From NCBI RefSeq assembly GCF_001586165.1, contig NZ_CP014608.1, forward strand, positions 3,844,001 through 3,908,000: DNA of 64,000 nt, written 5' to 3'. The notes under the pieces were generated by a model that did no database searches, was not told the origin of the DNA, and saw nothing but the letters and a program-made list of their open reading frames with translations. The position numbers and the translations under genes were made by a program. Shown here in pieces: positions 1 to 8,767 of this stretch (position 1 is the stretch's first letter; the number at the start of each line of letters is the position of its first letter). Source of the stretch: Obesumbacterium proteus. Its GTDB lineage: Bacteria > Pseudomonadota > Gammaproteobacteria > Enterobacterales > Enterobacteriaceae.

Positions 1-873
1 GATCCAGTCGTTGCCACGACGCTGCTGCGGCTGGCGAGGACGATCCTTCAGGTTGACATAGCCATAGCCGAAACGGCCACGGTCACACAGGAAGTAATGG
101 TTAACGGTACCGTTGAAACGGTTTTCGATACGGCGGATTTCACCGTAGCGCTCACCCGGGCTGGTGTTACAACCCACGCTGCACTGCTGGCAGACGCTAG
201 GGGCAAACTGCATGTCCCATTTACGGTTATAACGCTCGGAGTGCGTTTTATCGGTGAATACGCCGGTTGGGCACACTTCGACCAAGTTACCGGAGAATTC
301 ACTCTCCAGCGTGCCGCTTTCTGGGCGACCAAAGTAGACGTTGTCGTGCGCGCCATACACACCGAAATCGGTGCCATCAGCGTAATCTTTGTAGTAACGC
401 ACACAACGGTAACAGGCGATGCAGCGGTTCATTTCATGAGAAATAAACGGCCCCAATTCCTGGTTGTTGTGAGTACGTTTGGTGAAGCGATAGCGACGGA
501 AGCTATGGCCGGTCATCACCGTCATATCTTGCAGATGGCAGTTACCGCCCTCTTCACACACAGGACAGTCATGTGGATGGTTGGTCATCAACCATTCCAC
601 AACGCTCTCACGGAACGTTTTCGCTTCTGCATCATCGATGGAAATAAAGGTTCCATCCTGCGCGGGTGTCATACATGACATTACCAGACGACCACGGGTA
701 TCTTCCGCGTTCTGGTATTGCTTAACCGCACACTGGCGGCAAGCACCGACGCTGCCCAGCGCCGGGTGCCAGCAAAAGTAAGGAATATCAAGCCCGAGAG
801 AGAGACATGCCTGTAGCAGGTTCTCCGCCCCGTTAACTTCATACTCTTTGCCGTCTACATGAATTGTAGCCAT
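1..873 (-). CDS. nuoG: NADH-quinone oxidoreductase subunit G, N-terminal part
   Basis: Peripheral-arm iron-sulfur subunit of respiratory complex I, which carries electrons from NADH toward quinone. Only the first ~291 codons are inside the window; the gene continues off the left edge. Visible cluster motifs are a 2Fe-2S set starting at C34 (YFCWHPALGSVGACRQC), HPHDCPVCEEGGNC, NRCIACYRCVRYY and CQQCSVGC, the normal order for NuoG. Two ATGs lie six bases apart (879 and 873). I chose 873 because the GGAA Shine-Dalgarno-like sequence is eight bases from it but only two from 879. It is separated from nuoF by 112 bp that hold a GC-rich repeat. Confidence 0.97.
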   Translation of the reverse strand, partial: MATIHVDGKEYEVNGAENLLQACLSLGLDIPYFCWHPALGSVGACRQCAVKQYQNAEDTRGRLVMSCMTPAQDGTFISIDDAEAKTFRESVVEWLMTNHPHDCPVCEEGGNCHLQDMTVMTGHSFRRYRFTKRTHNNQELGPFISHEMNRCIACYRCVRYYKDYADGTDFGVYGAHDNVYFGRPESGTLESEFSGNLVEVCPTGVFTDKTHSERYNRKWDMQFAPSVCQQCSVGCNTSPGERYGEIRRIENRFNGTVNHYFLCDRGRFGYGYVNLKDRPRQPQQRRGNDWI

Positions 874-901
874 TAGCATGCTTCCAAAATAAGAAAACTT
901 T

Positions 902-980
902 GACCCTAAACCCCCTCCCGACCTCCCTCTTCGCAGGGGAGGAGCAAACCTGCCGTCTATCAAGCAGATTGGGGTGGGGC
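902..980. repeat. GC-rich CCCCTCCC dispersed element, copy 1 (inside nuo operon)
   Basis: The stretch opens with CCCCCTCCCGACCTCCCTC, contains GCAGGGGAGGAG and closes with TTGGGGTGGGG, so its ends and its inner halves can pair. Two related copies lie at 44741-44848 and 58481-58556. This copy sits in the nuoF-nuoG intercistronic gap, so it would be part of the nuo transcript and could lower or separate nuoG expression. That role is inference. Confidence 0.7.
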
Positions 981-985
981 TAAAA

Positions 986-2347
986 TTACCAGCGCGATTT
1001 CAGCAGGTTCGGCTGAATGCCCTTAATGGCATTCAAGTTGCCGTAATCTTTCGCGGCAATACCTGCTTCAAACTCTTCGCGGAAATATTTAATGGCGCTT
1101 TGCAGTGGCTCAACCGCACCTGGCGCATGCGCGCAGAACGTTTTACCTGGGCCTAAATGACGGCACAGCTGTTCTAGCGTTTCAATGTCGCCCGGTTGAC
1201 CTTCACCACGCTCAAGGGCACGCAGGATTTTTACGCTCCACGGCAAACCATCACGGCATGGAGTACACCAGCCACAGGATTCGCGAGCGAAGAATTCTTC
1301 TAGGTTGCGTACCAATGGCACCATGCCAATTTCGTTATCCACGGCCATTGCCAGCGCGGTACCTAAACGGCTACCCGCTTTACCAATGCTGGCGAAGTCC
1401 ATCGGCAGATCCAGATGATCGCCGGTCAGGAAGTCAGTCCCTGCCCCGCCAGGCTGCCACGCTTTGAGCGTTAAACCATCGCGCATGCCACCGGCGTAAT
1501 CTTCCAGAATTTCACGTGCGGTGGTGCCAAACGGCAGTTCCCACAGGCCTGGATTCTTCACGCGGCCGGAGAAGCCCATGAGTTTAGTGCCCGCATCTTC
1601 GCTCTTACCGGCAGACAGACCTTTGTACCAGTCTACGCCGTGCTCGATGATCGCAGGCACGTTACACAGGGTTTCAACGTTGTTAACGCACGTTGGTTTA
1701 CCCCATACCCCAGAGCTAGCTGGGAATGGTGGTTTTGAACGAGGGTTTGCACGACGACCTTCTAGCGAGTTAATCAATGCGGTTTCTTCACCGCAGATAT
1801 AACGACCCGCACCGGTGTGCACAAACAGTTCGAAGTCAAAACCGCTGCCGAGGATATTTTTACCCAACAGGCCAGCCGCTTTGGCTTCTTCAATCGCTTT
1901 ACGCAGGTTTACCGCTGCTTCAACATATTCGCCGCGCAGGAAGATATAACCACGGTAGGATTTCAACGCGAACGCCGCGATCAGCATGCCTTCCACCAAC
2001 AGGTGCGGCATCTGTTCCATCAGCAGACGGTCTTTATAAGTGCCTGGCTCCATTTCATCCGCGTTACACAGCAGGTAACGGATGTTCATGGACTCATCTT
2101 TTGGCATCAGACTCCACTTCAAACCGGTGGAGAAGCCTGCACCGCCGCGCCCTTTCAGGCCAGCGTCTTTAACCAGATTAACGACTTCATCCTGAGCCAT
2201 GCCTTTAAGCGCTTTTTCAGCACCCTGATAGCCACTTTTACTGCGATATTCATCCAGCCATACTGGCTGGCGGTCATCGCGTAAACGCCACGTCAGCGGA
2301 TGGCTTTCCGCTGAACGTGTTGGAACTAAAGCTGAAGGAATTGTCAT
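986..2347 (-). CDS. nuoF: NADH-quinone oxidoreductase subunit F
   Basis: Complex I subunit that binds NADH and FMN and holds the N3 4Fe-4S cluster, the entry point for electrons. 453 aa against about 445 in E. coli; the excess is mainly in the N-terminus. The glycine-rich NADH/FMN segment GRGGAGFSTGLKW is near residue 65, and the cluster ligands ESCGWCTPC (about 358, 361, 364) and a later Cys near 405 are present. The start ATG overlaps the nuoE stop as ATGA, indicating translational coupling. No defect seen. Confidence 0.98.
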   Translation of the reverse strand: MTIPSALVPTRSAESHPLTWRLRDDRQPVWLDEYRSKSGYQGAEKALKGMAQDEVVNLVKDAGLKGRGGAGFSTGLKWSLMPKDESMNIRYLLCNADEMEPGTYKDRLLMEQMPHLLVEGMLIAAFALKSYRGYIFLRGEYVEAAVNLRKAIEEAKAAGLLGKNILGSGFDFELFVHTGAGRYICGEETALINSLEGRRANPRSKPPFPASSGVWGKPTCVNNVETLCNVPAIIEHGVDWYKGLSAGKSEDAGTKLMGFSGRVKNPGLWELPFGTTAREILEDYAGGMRDGLTLKAWQPGGAGTDFLTGDHLDLPMDFASIGKAGSRLGTALAMAVDNEIGMVPLVRNLEEFFARESCGWCTPCRDGLPWSVKILRALERGEGQPGDIETLEQLCRHLGPGKTFCAHAPGAVEPLQSAIKYFREEFEAGIAAKDYGNLNAIKGIQPNLLKSRW

Positions 2348-2844
2348 TTATACTGCTCCAACAATTCGACGACGTTCTCCGGCGTCAGGTGAGCATGAGT
2401 ATCTTCATCGATCATCATATTCGGCCCCTTGTCGCAGTTACCCAGACAACAGGTTGGCAGCAGCGTAAAGCGTCCATCAAACGTGGTTTGACCCGGTTTG
2501 ATGTTCAGCTTGCGCTCCAGAGCGGCCTGAATACCTTGATACCCATTGATATGGCACACCACGCTATCGCAGTAGCGAATAATGTGGCGTCCTACCGGCT
2601 GACGGAAGATCTGGCTGTAAAATGTCGCCACGCCTTCCACGTCTGCGGCTGGAATATCCAGCACTTCGGCAATGGCATAAATCGCGCCATCGGGAACCCA
2701 ACCGTGTTCTTTCTGCACAATTTTCAGTGCTTCAATCGACGCGGCGCGCGGATCTTCATAGTGATGTTTTTCATGCTCGATGGCCTCACGGGCGCTATCG
2801 CTGAGCACGAAAACCTCTTCTTTAGCTAAAGATTGATCTGACAT
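2344..2844 (-). CDS. nuoE: NADH-quinone oxidoreductase subunit E
   Basis: Thioredoxin-like 2Fe-2S subunit (cluster N1a) of the complex I NADH module. 166 aa, the usual length. Ligands are visible as C92 and C97 (RYCDSVVC) and C133 and C137 (CCLGNC). It starts two bases after the nuoCD stop and overlaps nuoF by four bases, as expected for a tightly coupled operon. Confidence 0.98.
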   Translation of the reverse strand: MSDQSLAKEEVFVLSDSAREAIEHEKHHYEDPRAASIEALKIVQKEHGWVPDGAIYAIAEVLDIPAADVEGVATFYSQIFRQPVGRHIIRYCDSVVCHINGYQGIQAALERKLNIKPGQTTFDGRFTLLPTCCLGNCDKGPNMMIDEDTHAHLTPENVVELLEQYK

Positions 2845-2846
2845 GA

Positions 2847-4643
2847 TTAGCGGTCCACATCTGACATAACGAAATCAATACTGCCGAGGTATACGATCAG
2901 GTCGGATACCAGGCTGCCACGAATTACCGCTGGGATCTGTTGCAGGTGCGCATAGCTCGGAGTACGAATGCGCGTGCGGTAGCTCATGGTGCTGCCGTCA
3001 CTGGTCAGATAGTAGCTGTTGATCCCTTTAGTCGCTTCGACCATCTGGAACGATTCGTTTGCAGGCATAACCGGACCCCACGACACTTGCAGGAAGTGGG
3101 TGATCAGGGTTTCGATATGCTGCAACGTACGCTCTTTTGGCGGCGGCGTGGTCAGTGGATGGTCAGCTTTAAACGGACCTTCCGGCATGTTTTTGTAGCA
3201 CTGCTCAAGAATACGCAGACTCTGACGAAGCTCTTCCACTTTCAGCATCACACGGTCATAGCAGTCACCGTTGTGGCCGACAGGCACTTCAAAATCAAAG
3301 TTTTCGTAACCTGAATATGGACGCCATTTACGCACGTCAAACTCAATGCCCGTAGCACGTAAGCCTGCGCCCGTTACGCCCCAATCCAATGCTTCTTTGG
3401 AATTGTAAGCAGCCACGCCGACAGAACGCCCTTTCAGGATGGTGTTTTTCAGTGCGGCCTTAACATAAGAATCCAGACGTTTTGGCATCCAGTCGAGGAA
3501 GTCACGCAGCAAGCGCTCCCATCCACGCGGCAGATCGTGTGCAACACCGCCGATACGGAACCACGCTGGGTGCATACGGAAACCGGTAATCGCTTCAACC
3601 ACGTCATACACTTTCTGACGGTCGGTGAAGGCGAAGAACACCGGCGTCATTGCGCCAACGTCTTGAATAAATGTAGAGATGTACAGCAGATGGCTGTTGA
3701 TACGGAACAGTTCAGACAGCATAACGCGGATCACTTTCACGCGTTCTGGCACTTCGATACCTGCCAGTTTTTCAACCGCAAGCACGTAAGGCATTTCATT
3801 CACGCACCCGCCGAGGTATTCAATACGGTCGGTATACGGAATATAGCCGTGCCATGACTGACGTTCGCCCATCTTCTCTGCGCCACGGTGGTGATAGCCC
3901 ACGTCTGGCACACAGTCGACAATCTCTTCACCGTCCAACTGCAGCACGATACGGAACGCACCGTGAGAAGATGGGTGGTTAGGCCCCAAGTTCAGGAACA
4001 TGAAGTCTTCGTTTTCGGTGCTGCGCTTCATTCCCCAATCTTCAGGTCTGAAGGTCAACGACTCCATTTCCAGATCTTGTTTCTGTTTGGTCAGTTCAAA
4101 CGGATCAAATTCTGTTGCACGCGCTGGGTAGTCTTTACGCAGCGGATGACCTTCCCAAGATTGCGGCATCATGATGCGCGTCAAATGAGGATGGCCATCA
4201 AAGGTCATACCGAACATTTCCCAAGTTTCACGCTCATACCAGTTAGCGTTAGGGAAAATCTTAGTCACGGTCGGTAGGTGCATGTCTTTTTCAGACAATG
4301 CCACCTTGAGCATGATGTCACGATTTCGTTCAATAGAGATGATGTGGTAGAAGACCGAGAAATCTGCTTCTGGCAGGCCTTGACGATGAGTACGCAGGCG
4401 CTCGTCCATACCGTGTAAGTCAAACAGCATGACATACGGCTTAGGCAGTTTTTTCAGGAAGGTCATAACTTCCAGTAATTGCTCACGCTTCACCCAAACA
4501 ACAGGCATTCCAGTGCGGGTGGGCTGAACGGTAAAGGCATCGGGCCCAAAACGGTTGCGCAATTCACCGATCACCGGATCATCGAGATGATCGCGGGTTT
4601 GCCAAGCAGGCAAATTCAGATCTTGCGTCGTCGAATCTGTCAT
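2847..4643 (-). CDS. nuoCD: NADH-quinone oxidoreductase fused subunit C/D
   Basis: Quinone-binding connecting module of complex I. As in other enterobacteria NuoC (residues ~1-190) and NuoD (~210-598) form one polypeptide. The NuoC signature WYERETWEMFGMTFDGHPH and the NuoD stretches NLGPNHPSSHGAFR and RIEYLGGCVNEM are intact. The reading frame is open to a GTG at 4658, but I place the start at ATG 4643, which has GGTGA ten bases upstream and gives 598 aa, close to the E. coli protein. It lies between nuoB (130-bp gap) and nuoE. Confidence 0.97.
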   Translation of the reverse strand: MTDSTTQDLNLPAWQTRDHLDDPVIGELRNRFGPDAFTVQPTRTGMPVVWVKREQLLEVMTFLKKLPKPYVMLFDLHGMDERLRTHRQGLPEADFSVFYHIISIERNRDIMLKVALSEKDMHLPTVTKIFPNANWYERETWEMFGMTFDGHPHLTRIMMPQSWEGHPLRKDYPARATEFDPFELTKQKQDLEMESLTFRPEDWGMKRSTENEDFMFLNLGPNHPSSHGAFRIVLQLDGEEIVDCVPDVGYHHRGAEKMGERQSWHGYIPYTDRIEYLGGCVNEMPYVLAVEKLAGIEVPERVKVIRVMLSELFRINSHLLYISTFIQDVGAMTPVFFAFTDRQKVYDVVEAITGFRMHPAWFRIGGVAHDLPRGWERLLRDFLDWMPKRLDSYVKAALKNTILKGRSVGVAAYNSKEALDWGVTGAGLRATGIEFDVRKWRPYSGYENFDFEVPVGHNGDCYDRVMLKVEELRQSLRILEQCYKNMPEGPFKADHPLTTPPPKERTLQHIETLITHFLQVSWGPVMPANESFQMVEATKGINSYYLTSDGSTMSYRTRIRTPSYAHLQQIPAVIRGSLVSDLIVYLGSIDFVMSDVDR

Positions 4644-4773
4644 AATTTTTATCACCACGCTTTTACTTTACTTGCCGGGAAACCAGCAAACTAACGGGCT
4701 AAATCATTCGCTACTCAAAACTGCAATCCATCTTCTGACGCTCACATCTTCAGTAGACTGCACAAGGCGCAAA

Positions 4774-5448
4774 TTAAATTTCGTCTGGTGAACGCAGATT
4801 GGTTACTGCAATGCGTTCAGCACGCTTACGTTCTTTTTCTGATGGCATGTTGGCGCGGTAAACACCTTGATCGCCAACAACCCACGACAATGGGCGGCGT
4901 TCTTTACCGATAGATTCCTGCAACAACATTAATGCCTGCATATAGGCTTCTGGACGCGGCGGACATCCCGGGATATACACATCAACCGGAATAAATTTGT
5001 CCACGCCCTGCACCACAGAATAGATGTCGTACATGCCGCCGGAGTTCGCGCAGGAACCCATTGAGATCACCCATTTTGGTTCCAGCATTTGGTCATAAAG
5101 ACGCTGGATGACCGGTGCCATTTTGGTGAAGCAGGTTCCTGCAACTACCATAAAGTCGGCCTGACGCGGTGAAGCACGCAGTACTTCCGCCCCAAAACGC
5201 GCAACGTCATGCACCGCAGTGAATGACGTCACCATCTCCACATAACAACAAGAAAGGCCGAAGTTATACGGCCAAAGCGAGTTTTTACGCCCCCAGTTCA
5301 CCATGTCATGCAGGGCATTTTCGAGTTTGCCCATGTAAACACTGCGGTGAACATGTTGTTCCAGAGGATCGGTTACGATCTCCTGTTTTTGCAGGGGGTA
5401 ACGGTCGTTCTCACCGTCCGGATCGATGCGGGTGAGCGTATAATCCAT
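4774..5448 (-). CDS. nuoB: NADH-quinone oxidoreductase subunit B
   Basis: Carries the terminal 4Fe-4S cluster N2 that reduces quinone. 224 aa. The tandem cysteines C67-C68 (GLSCCYVEM) and the later ligands in MGSCANSGG and IPGCPPRPE are present. Follows nuoA with a 48-bp gap in the same direction. Confidence 0.98.
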   Translation of the reverse strand: MDYTLTRIDPDGENDRYPLQKQEIVTDPLEQHVHRSVYMGKLENALHDMVNWGRKNSLWPYNFGLSCCYVEMVTSFTAVHDVARFGAEVLRASPRQADFMVVAGTCFTKMAPVIQRLYDQMLEPKWVISMGSCANSGGMYDIYSVVQGVDKFIPVDVYIPGCPPRPEAYMQALMLLQESIGKERRPLSWVVGDQGVYRANMPSEKERKRAERIAVTNLRSPDEI

Positions 5449-5496
5449 CTTTATGCCTCAATTCTTTCTCTATAAATGGTGACTAATAGGCCAGGC

Positions 5497-5937
5497 TTAC
5501 TGCGGGCGGCTATCGGTATTCGTAACGGTACTTTCGTGTTCTACACGGCGCTTGGAACGAGCCGGCGTCCAATCAAGTGCGCCAATACGCACCAAATAGA
5601 ACAGGCCTGCTAACAGCACCAAAATGAAAATTGCCGCTTCGATAAAGCCAATCCATCCACTCTCCCGGATGGAGACAGACCATGCATATAGATACAAGGC
5701 TTCCACATCAAAGATGACGAAGAACATGGCGACCAGATAAAACTTAGCAGACAGACGCAAACGCGCCGAACCTACTGAGTCGATACCGGATTCATAAGGC
5801 GTATTTTTCGAGCGCGCACGTGCTCTCCCACCGAGTGCATATGCTCCAAGAAGCATAACCCCACATAGCCCGAGTGCGATGATGATAAATACGGCGAATG
5901 CCCAGTGATGAGCGATTACTTCAGTGGCTGTTGACAT
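5497..5937 (-). CDS. nuoA: NADH-quinone oxidoreductase subunit A
   Basis: Small membrane subunit of complex I with three hydrophobic segments (about residues 12-36, 63-85 and 95-120) and the conserved motif FFVIFDVEALYLYAW. It is the first gene of the nuo operon. Start choice: the frame is open to 6003, but ATG 5937 (MSTATEVIAHHW) aligns with the E. coli N-terminus and has AAGAG just upstream; ATG 5955 (MSKHKS) is an alternative with a poorer ribosome site. 146 aa with the chosen start. Confidence 0.95.
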   Translation of the reverse strand: MSTATEVIAHHWAFAVFIIIALGLCGVMLLGAYALGGRARARSKNTPYESGIDSVGSARLRLSAKFYLVAMFFVIFDVEALYLYAWSVSIRESGWIGFIEAAIFILVLLAGLFYLVRIGALDWTPARSKRRVEHESTVTNTDSRPQ

Positions 5938-6003
5938 ACTCTTATGCTTACTCATCAAACGTGGTGCGTCTCTCTGCATTGAAGAAATGCAGGTGCACCA
6001 CAA

Positions 6004-6612
6004 CGACTAAGGGAAGGAAAAGGACCACAAGAAAACACCTGTTTTTAGTGATTAAACAGAGTTTTACTGTGGGCTTTTTACTCCTTTCTATAACCTTTTG
6101 TCAACTTTGACAAAGGTAACAACACATTAATTTACAACACCACATTTTACTTAACATTTGATGCGTCTGCACGACGTATTAGCATCCTTCATAAGGTTTG
6201 CAAGTTGCATCAGTAACGTGTCGATTATGTAAACAAAAGTGAATGTTTGGTAGCCACTATACCATTTTCTTAGGTATTACCCGTTCATCATCGTGGGTAT
6301 CTCGGGCATTTTTATGACGCGGATCACATTAACAATGATAAGCAGACAAATGAATATTCATTCAGGCAGGCATGGCCGGAAGATTGCTTAACAAAAATTG
6401 TGTGTATTTTGCACAGGCCACATTTAGTGAGAATGATTTTCATTTAACTAATTGATGGTAAAGCGGAATCGGTTCAGTAATGAGGAATAAGCTTCGTAGG
6501 CTAAGAGATGTTAAATTTATTTTTCAAAAAGGAGAATAATCACACACCGGCATTTTTATGCACTTCTACCGGTGTGTGACATTAAGCTCAGGTGAGCGAA
6601 AAGATTTCAATT
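6004..6612. promoter_or_regulatory. Long regulatory region between nuoA and lrhA
   Basis: About 600 bp with no convincing ORF, AT-rich, corresponding to the long nuo promoter region of enterobacteria, which is known to integrate oxygen, nitrate and other signals. Within it, 6429-6447 (GAGAATGATTTTCATTTAA) matches a Fur-box 19-mer at 13 of 19 positions, a weak candidate. I cannot place the transcription start from sequence alone. Confidence 0.6.
6540..6579. terminator. Inverted repeat downstream of lrhA
   Basis: An 11-bp perfect inverted repeat (TCACACACCGG / CCGGTGTGTGA) separated by 18 bases lies 33 bases past the lrhA stop. There is no clear U-tract on the minus strand, so it may be a mRNA-end hairpin or an operator rather than a classical terminator. 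Confidence 0.45.
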
Positions 6613-7563
6613 TCAAGCCACATCTTCTGGTCCGCTTGAAAAAGAGTCTTCTTGTACAGTTTGCACCGTCACGCCCGCTCCTCCCTCAATATAAGGGTCG
6701 GAACCTGCTTTTAGTGAACTGAACAATATCGTCGCTAACTCATTGGTACAGTTCGGAGCTAAGCAAAGCGCGTATTCCGTTTCAGGTAACTTAGGTAGGC
6801 GCTCAGACAAACCAAGAACGCGCAGTTCTGGGCTCATCATCTCAATAGGACGTGCAGTTACGCCTAAGCCTGCTTTCACCGCGGCGCGGACCGCTGAAAG
6901 TGTGGAAGCCACATAGGCAATACGCCATGGAATTCCCGCCTCATTGAGATGCTTAATGGCAAGCGCACGAAAAGGACTTGGTTCATCCAGCACGACCAAT
7001 GGCACAGGTTCGCTAGGTTGAAAGTCGTAATCCGTTGCGCAAAACCATACGGTCGGAGAGCGTCTTAAGGTTTCATAAGAAAACTCATCAAACCCCATCG
7101 TGGTAATGGCAAGATCAATTTCTCTGTCTTTTAGTAATTGCCTCATGTCTGGGCTGCGCTTAACCCTAACGTCAATTTCCAGCTTGGGATACAAACTGGT
7201 AAAGCGACTTAGAAGGAATGGCAGAATGCTATCGGCAGTATCATCAGTAGCGCCAATAATCAGTGAACCCTGTAGATGGTTGTAAATCAATGAACTACAG
7301 GCTTCATCGTTGAAGCGTAAAATTTTACGCGCATAACCTAATAGCTGTACTCCGTGTTCAGTCAGTTGTTTGTTACGCCCATGGCGAGCAAAAAGCTCTT
7401 TGCCCACCAGTTGCTCCAAACGTTGCATTTGCTGGCTCACCGCCGATTGTGTTCTTTGCACCACAATGGCAGCAGCAGCAAAAGTCTTCACATCGGCAAC
7501 AGCTACAAAAGTTCGTAGCAAATCTAAATCTAAGTTAATCGTAGGACGATGTGTGTTTATCAT
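6613..7563 (-). CDS. lrhA: LysR-family regulator LrhA
   Basis: Transcription factor that in E. coli represses flhDC and affects motility, fimbriae and RpoS; homologues are called HexA/PecT in plant and insect pathogens. 316 aa. The winged HTH occupies about residues 12-72 (FAAAAIVVQRTQSAVSQQMQ) and the substrate-binding domain follows. The N-terminal INLDLDLLRTFVAVAD is nearly the E. coli sequence. Position next to nuo is conserved across Enterobacterales. The C-terminal ~15 residues diverge. Confidence 0.95.
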   Translation of the reverse strand: MINTHRPTINLDLDLLRTFVAVADVKTFAAAAIVVQRTQSAVSQQMQRLEQLVGKELFARHGRNKQLTEHGVQLLGYARKILRFNDEACSSLIYNHLQGSLIIGATDDTADSILPFLLSRFTSLYPKLEIDVRVKRSPDMRQLLKDREIDLAITTMGFDEFSYETLRRSPTVWFCATDYDFQPSEPVPLVVLDEPSPFRALAIKHLNEAGIPWRIAYVASTLSAVRAAVKAGLGVTARPIEMMSPELRVLGLSERLPKLPETEYALCLAPNCTNELATILFSSLKAGSDPYIEGGAGVTVQTVQEDSFSSGPEDVA

Positions 7564-7927
7564 ATCTATTTCTCATTATTAGTCAGCGACTATAAACCCT
7601 GGTATTTAAAACGTATTACTACTCAGATAAACCTCATCCTCCCCTCATTACTGTTAGCTACAACTGAAAATACTTAATTCAGATTTTCCGCAAGTTTAAT
7701 TATGGCTTAAAAACAAATTTAAAGCATAAAATACGCGAAAAGATTTACATTGTTGAGGATCCCTTATTAATTAGGTCAGATAGTTAACTATCAATCAACT
7801 AAAAGATTGTTTTACAATGGCTTTATAATGAAAGTAGTTTTATTTTTCTTGTGATTATCTACCGTGACTAATAAATAAATTAATAAATCTAATGTAAATT
7901 AAATAACAGAGACCGGTTTCATTAAGC
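7564..7927. promoter_or_regulatory. AT-rich upstream region of lrhA
   Basis: 364 bp with no gene. It lies upstream of lrhA and downstream of the ydjZ-like gene (both minus strand). It is very AT-rich, compatible with a promoter subject to nucleoid-protein silencing, but I see no specific operator. Confidence 0.4.
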
Positions 7928-8611
7928 TTAGCTGTTGTTTCCTTGAGAGCGTTTTTTGTTTTTTAATGCAAAAATCAGAACGCTCAAAGAAAACATAATT
8001 AACAGCCCCGTGATAAACCACCGTAGGCCTCCCGTAAGCATCCCGCCCACATAAGAGTAAACGAGGGTTGCAGGTAACTGCCCTATTCCGGTAGCTATTA
8101 GGAATACACTTACTTTAATTGAGGTTAAACCTGCTGCATAGCTAATAATGTCAAACGAGATGAAAGGTAACAGCCGACATATCAAGATAGTGTGCTTGCC
8201 GTAGCGTTCAAAAAAACGATCGCTGCTATCTAAGGCCTGTGCCGAAACAAATCGCTCAACAGTGTCTCGTCCCAGCCAGCGCGCAAGCACAAAGCACAGC
8301 CACGCCGCGACCATTGAACTACACCATGACAACAAAGCACCTTGCCACCAGCCAAACAGAGCAGCGTTCGCGAACGTGATCAAAAAAGCCGGTAGCGGCG
8401 CGGCAACTGCCTGAAAAATCATCAACAAAAATGAGACAGCCATTGCCCAAGGCCCGAAGCTGCGCAAATATTCCATCATCGCATTCACGTCCAATGATGA
8501 AAAAAGCCCCCATAATTCTTTCAGTTGGTGGCGAACTGGCTCAAACCACATCAAAGCGGCCCCCATCAGACACAATAAAATGGCAGCATATCCCTGACGG
8601 CGCTTAAACAT
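7928..8611 (-). CDS. TVP38/TMEM64 (VTT domain) inner-membrane protein, YdjZ-like
   Basis: 227 aa integral membrane protein with about five or six hydrophobic segments and the VTT/DedA-superfamily core (AAPLPAFLITFANAALFGWW, then GLTSIKVSVFLIATGIGQLP). Function is not established for the bacterial YdjX/YdjZ proteins; the wider superfamily includes lipid scramblases/flippases. In E. coli ydjXYZ lies immediately next to ynjABCDEF, and here the gene is beside ynjE, ynjF and ynjA, which supports a YdjZ/YdjX identity. I cannot choose between the two paralogues without alignment. Divergent from ynjE. Confidence 0.85.
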   Translation of the reverse strand: MFKRRQGYAAILLCLMGAALMWFEPVRHQLKELWGLFSSLDVNAMMEYLRSFGPWAMAVSFLLMIFQAVAAPLPAFLITFANAALFGWWQGALLSWCSSMVAAWLCFVLARWLGRDTVERFVSAQALDSSDRFFERYGKHTILICRLLPFISFDIISYAAGLTSIKVSVFLIATGIGQLPATLVYSYVGGMLTGGLRWFITGLLIMFSLSVLIFALKNKKRSQGNNS

Positions 8612-8662
8612 GGCGGCTTCATTTCCTCATTAGTTAAACTACTAATAGAACAGCGAATTTAT

Positions 8663-8682
8663 ATTATCACCCACGTGATAAT
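8663..8682. promoter_or_regulatory. Palindromic operator candidate between ydjZ-like gene and ynjE
   Basis: ATTATCACCCACGTGATAAT is a perfect 8-bp inverted repeat with a 4-bp spacer. It lies in the 156-bp divergent promoter region, so one regulator could control both genes. The regulator is unknown. Confidence 0.5.
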
Positions 8683-8767
8683 GTAAAACATTGTGCGTTC
8701 GCACAAAGAACGCGACAAAATGTTCCGCCAAAATAGGCTTCTCACCTTTTCTTTGCTAGGAACCTTA

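Noticed and set aside
97..678. 193-codon plus-strand ORF
   Set aside because: It lies opposite the conserved nuoG coding region; the minus-strand product has all the Fe-S motifs, so this is a shadow.
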